64,000 nucleotides of DNA from Pelagibacterium lentulum (GTDB lineage: Bacteria; Pseudomonadota; Alphaproteobacteria; Rhizobiales; Devosiaceae). Numbering within the stretch: position 1 is the first letter of the stretch; each line of letters begins with the position of its first letter. The stretch lies in assembly GCF_003992625.1 (NCBI RefSeq), contig NZ_RZMW01000035.1:1-64000 (forward strand). The letters run 5' to 3'. A model generated the notes under the pieces. It worked only from the letters and a program-made list of their open reading frames with translations. It was not told where the DNA came from and did no database searches. Below are positions 63,344 through 64,000 of the stretch, one piece after another. The translations under genes and the position numbers were made by a program.

Positions 63344-64000
63344 CTCTTACGACCCTTTACCGATATGGCACCTTGATTGCCTTTTTTTTGCTGTGCTTGG
63401 GATTTGCACTGGCTTCACCCGGCGTCTTTGCCAGCCAAGCCAACGTCGTAAACCTTCTTCAGCAGGTGGCAACGCTCGCAATCGTTGCCACCGCAGCAAC
63501 GATGGTCATGACCATTGGCGAGTTCGATCTATCGGTCGGCTTTGTGGCTTCACTGTCCGCGGTTATCTGCTTTGTGCTGTTTGCTGGCGGGTACGACATG
63601 ACGTTGGCCATCCCTCTGGCTCTTTTGGGCGGTATGGTGTCTGGGACGCTAAACGGGGTTATGGTGTCGCGTTTCGGAGTCCCATCGTTTGTTGCGACGC
63701 TTGCGGTTGGCACCATCGTTTCCGGCCTGGCGTTCGGGCTTTCCGGTGGGGCAAGCTTATTTCAAAATGTGCCGGACGCGTTCAAGGCGCTTGGGCGTGG
63801 AGCAATTTTGGGAGTGCCGGTGCTCGCGCTGTGGTTTATTGCGGTCATGGCCGGTACCGCGCTGGTTCTGGCCCGCACAGAATTTGGTCGCCGCGTGCAA
63901 GCCATTGGTGGAAACGTCGTCGCGGCGCGGCTGGCTGGACTGCCAGTGATGCGGGACGTCATCGTCACCTTTGCGATTGCCGGCGGGCTCTCAGCGCTGG
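63340..64000 (+). CDS. Sugar ABC permease (RbsC type), cut by right edge
   Basis: About 220 residues are visible from ATG 63340, which overlaps the ATPase stop (ATGA). Segments FFLLCLGFALASPGVF and VATLAIVATAATMVMTIGEF, then FDLSVGFVASLSAVICFVLF; the family motif GGIDLSVG reads GEFDLSVG here. The end shows the coupling region RRVQAIGGNVVAARLAGLP. Completes the importer with the two upstream genes; the stop lies beyond the window. Confidence 0.9.
   Translation, partial: MTLTTLYRYGTLIAFFLLCLGFALASPGVFASQANVVNLLQQVATLAIVATAATMVMTIGEFDLSVGFVASLSAVICFVLFAGGYDMTLAIPLALLGGMVSGTLNGVMVSRFGVPSFVATLAVGTIVSGLAFGLSGGASLFQNVPDAFKALGRGAILGVPVLALWFIAVMAGTALVLARTEFGRRVQAIGGNVVAARLAGLPVMRDVIVTFAIAGGLSAL

Overview
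The window reads as chromosome from an alphaproteobacterium of the Hyphomicrobiales, most plausibly Devosia-like. The signs are tightly overlapping operons, many ABC importers, an IRO-box-like (RirA) site, and a complete riboflavin-degradation gene set; Devosia riboflavina is the classic riboflavin-oxidising bacterium. The genus is an inference from gene content. There is no rRNA or tRNA gene to anchor it, and I see no CRISPR array.

Layout. (1) 1-1295: Fic AMP-transferase cut by the left edge. (2) 1813-11951: a nine-gene minus-strand operon (NMT1-type ABC importer, cupin, alpha/beta hydrolase, SDR, ThDP enzyme, aspartate-dehydrogenase-like protein, aldehyde dehydrogenase) with an IclR regulator and a 16-bp palindrome at its head; substrate unknown. 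(3) 12153-18909: flavokinase, flavin reductase, ribokinase and a luciferase-like monooxygenase, the same four activities as RcaA/B/D/E of the known riboflavin catabolic pathway, plus a PadR regulator and a second NMT1-type ABC importer. This is the most notable system here. (4) 19595-28811: metY, gdhA, three Rnk/GreA-C-domain proteins (one fused to an acetyltransferase), a PTS EIIA-like protein, an MFS carrier and MgtC. (5) 28872-32526: a graveyard of IS fragments around one stranded GC-rich Ldh-family reductase. (6) 32537-39683: a sugar-acid island (ABC importer, aldo/keto reductase, Zn-dehydrogenase, UxaB-like reductase, truncated uxaA, GntR) that fits L-galactose degradation; it is bracketed by a diverged direct repeat of about 0.5 kb. 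(7) 41639-50967: a peptide-type ABC importer with a metal amidohydrolase, a SelA-like PLP lyase, RidA and an IclR regulator. (8) 51061-57672: an ATPase remnant, a secreted protein, and an iron-type ABC locus with two binding proteins, a methyltransferase and an IRO-box-like site. (9) 57778-58603: decayed IS110 and IS3 pieces. (10) 58841-60488: hipBA. (11) 60872-64000: an Rbs-type sugar ABC importer cut by the right edge.

How the genes work together. In region 3, riboflavin would be imported, partly phosphorylated to FMN by the kinase, and FMN reduced by the reductase. The monooxygenase would use the reduced FMN to split riboflavin into lumichrome and ribose, and ribokinase would trap the ribose. 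The IclR operon on the same strand directly downstream may handle a later product or an unrelated compound; sequence alone cannot decide. Regions 6 and 7 are self-contained catabolic units, each with its own importer and regulator. Several intercistronic gaps hold perfect long hairpins without a T-tract, more like mRNA-stabilising or attenuating structures than classical terminators.
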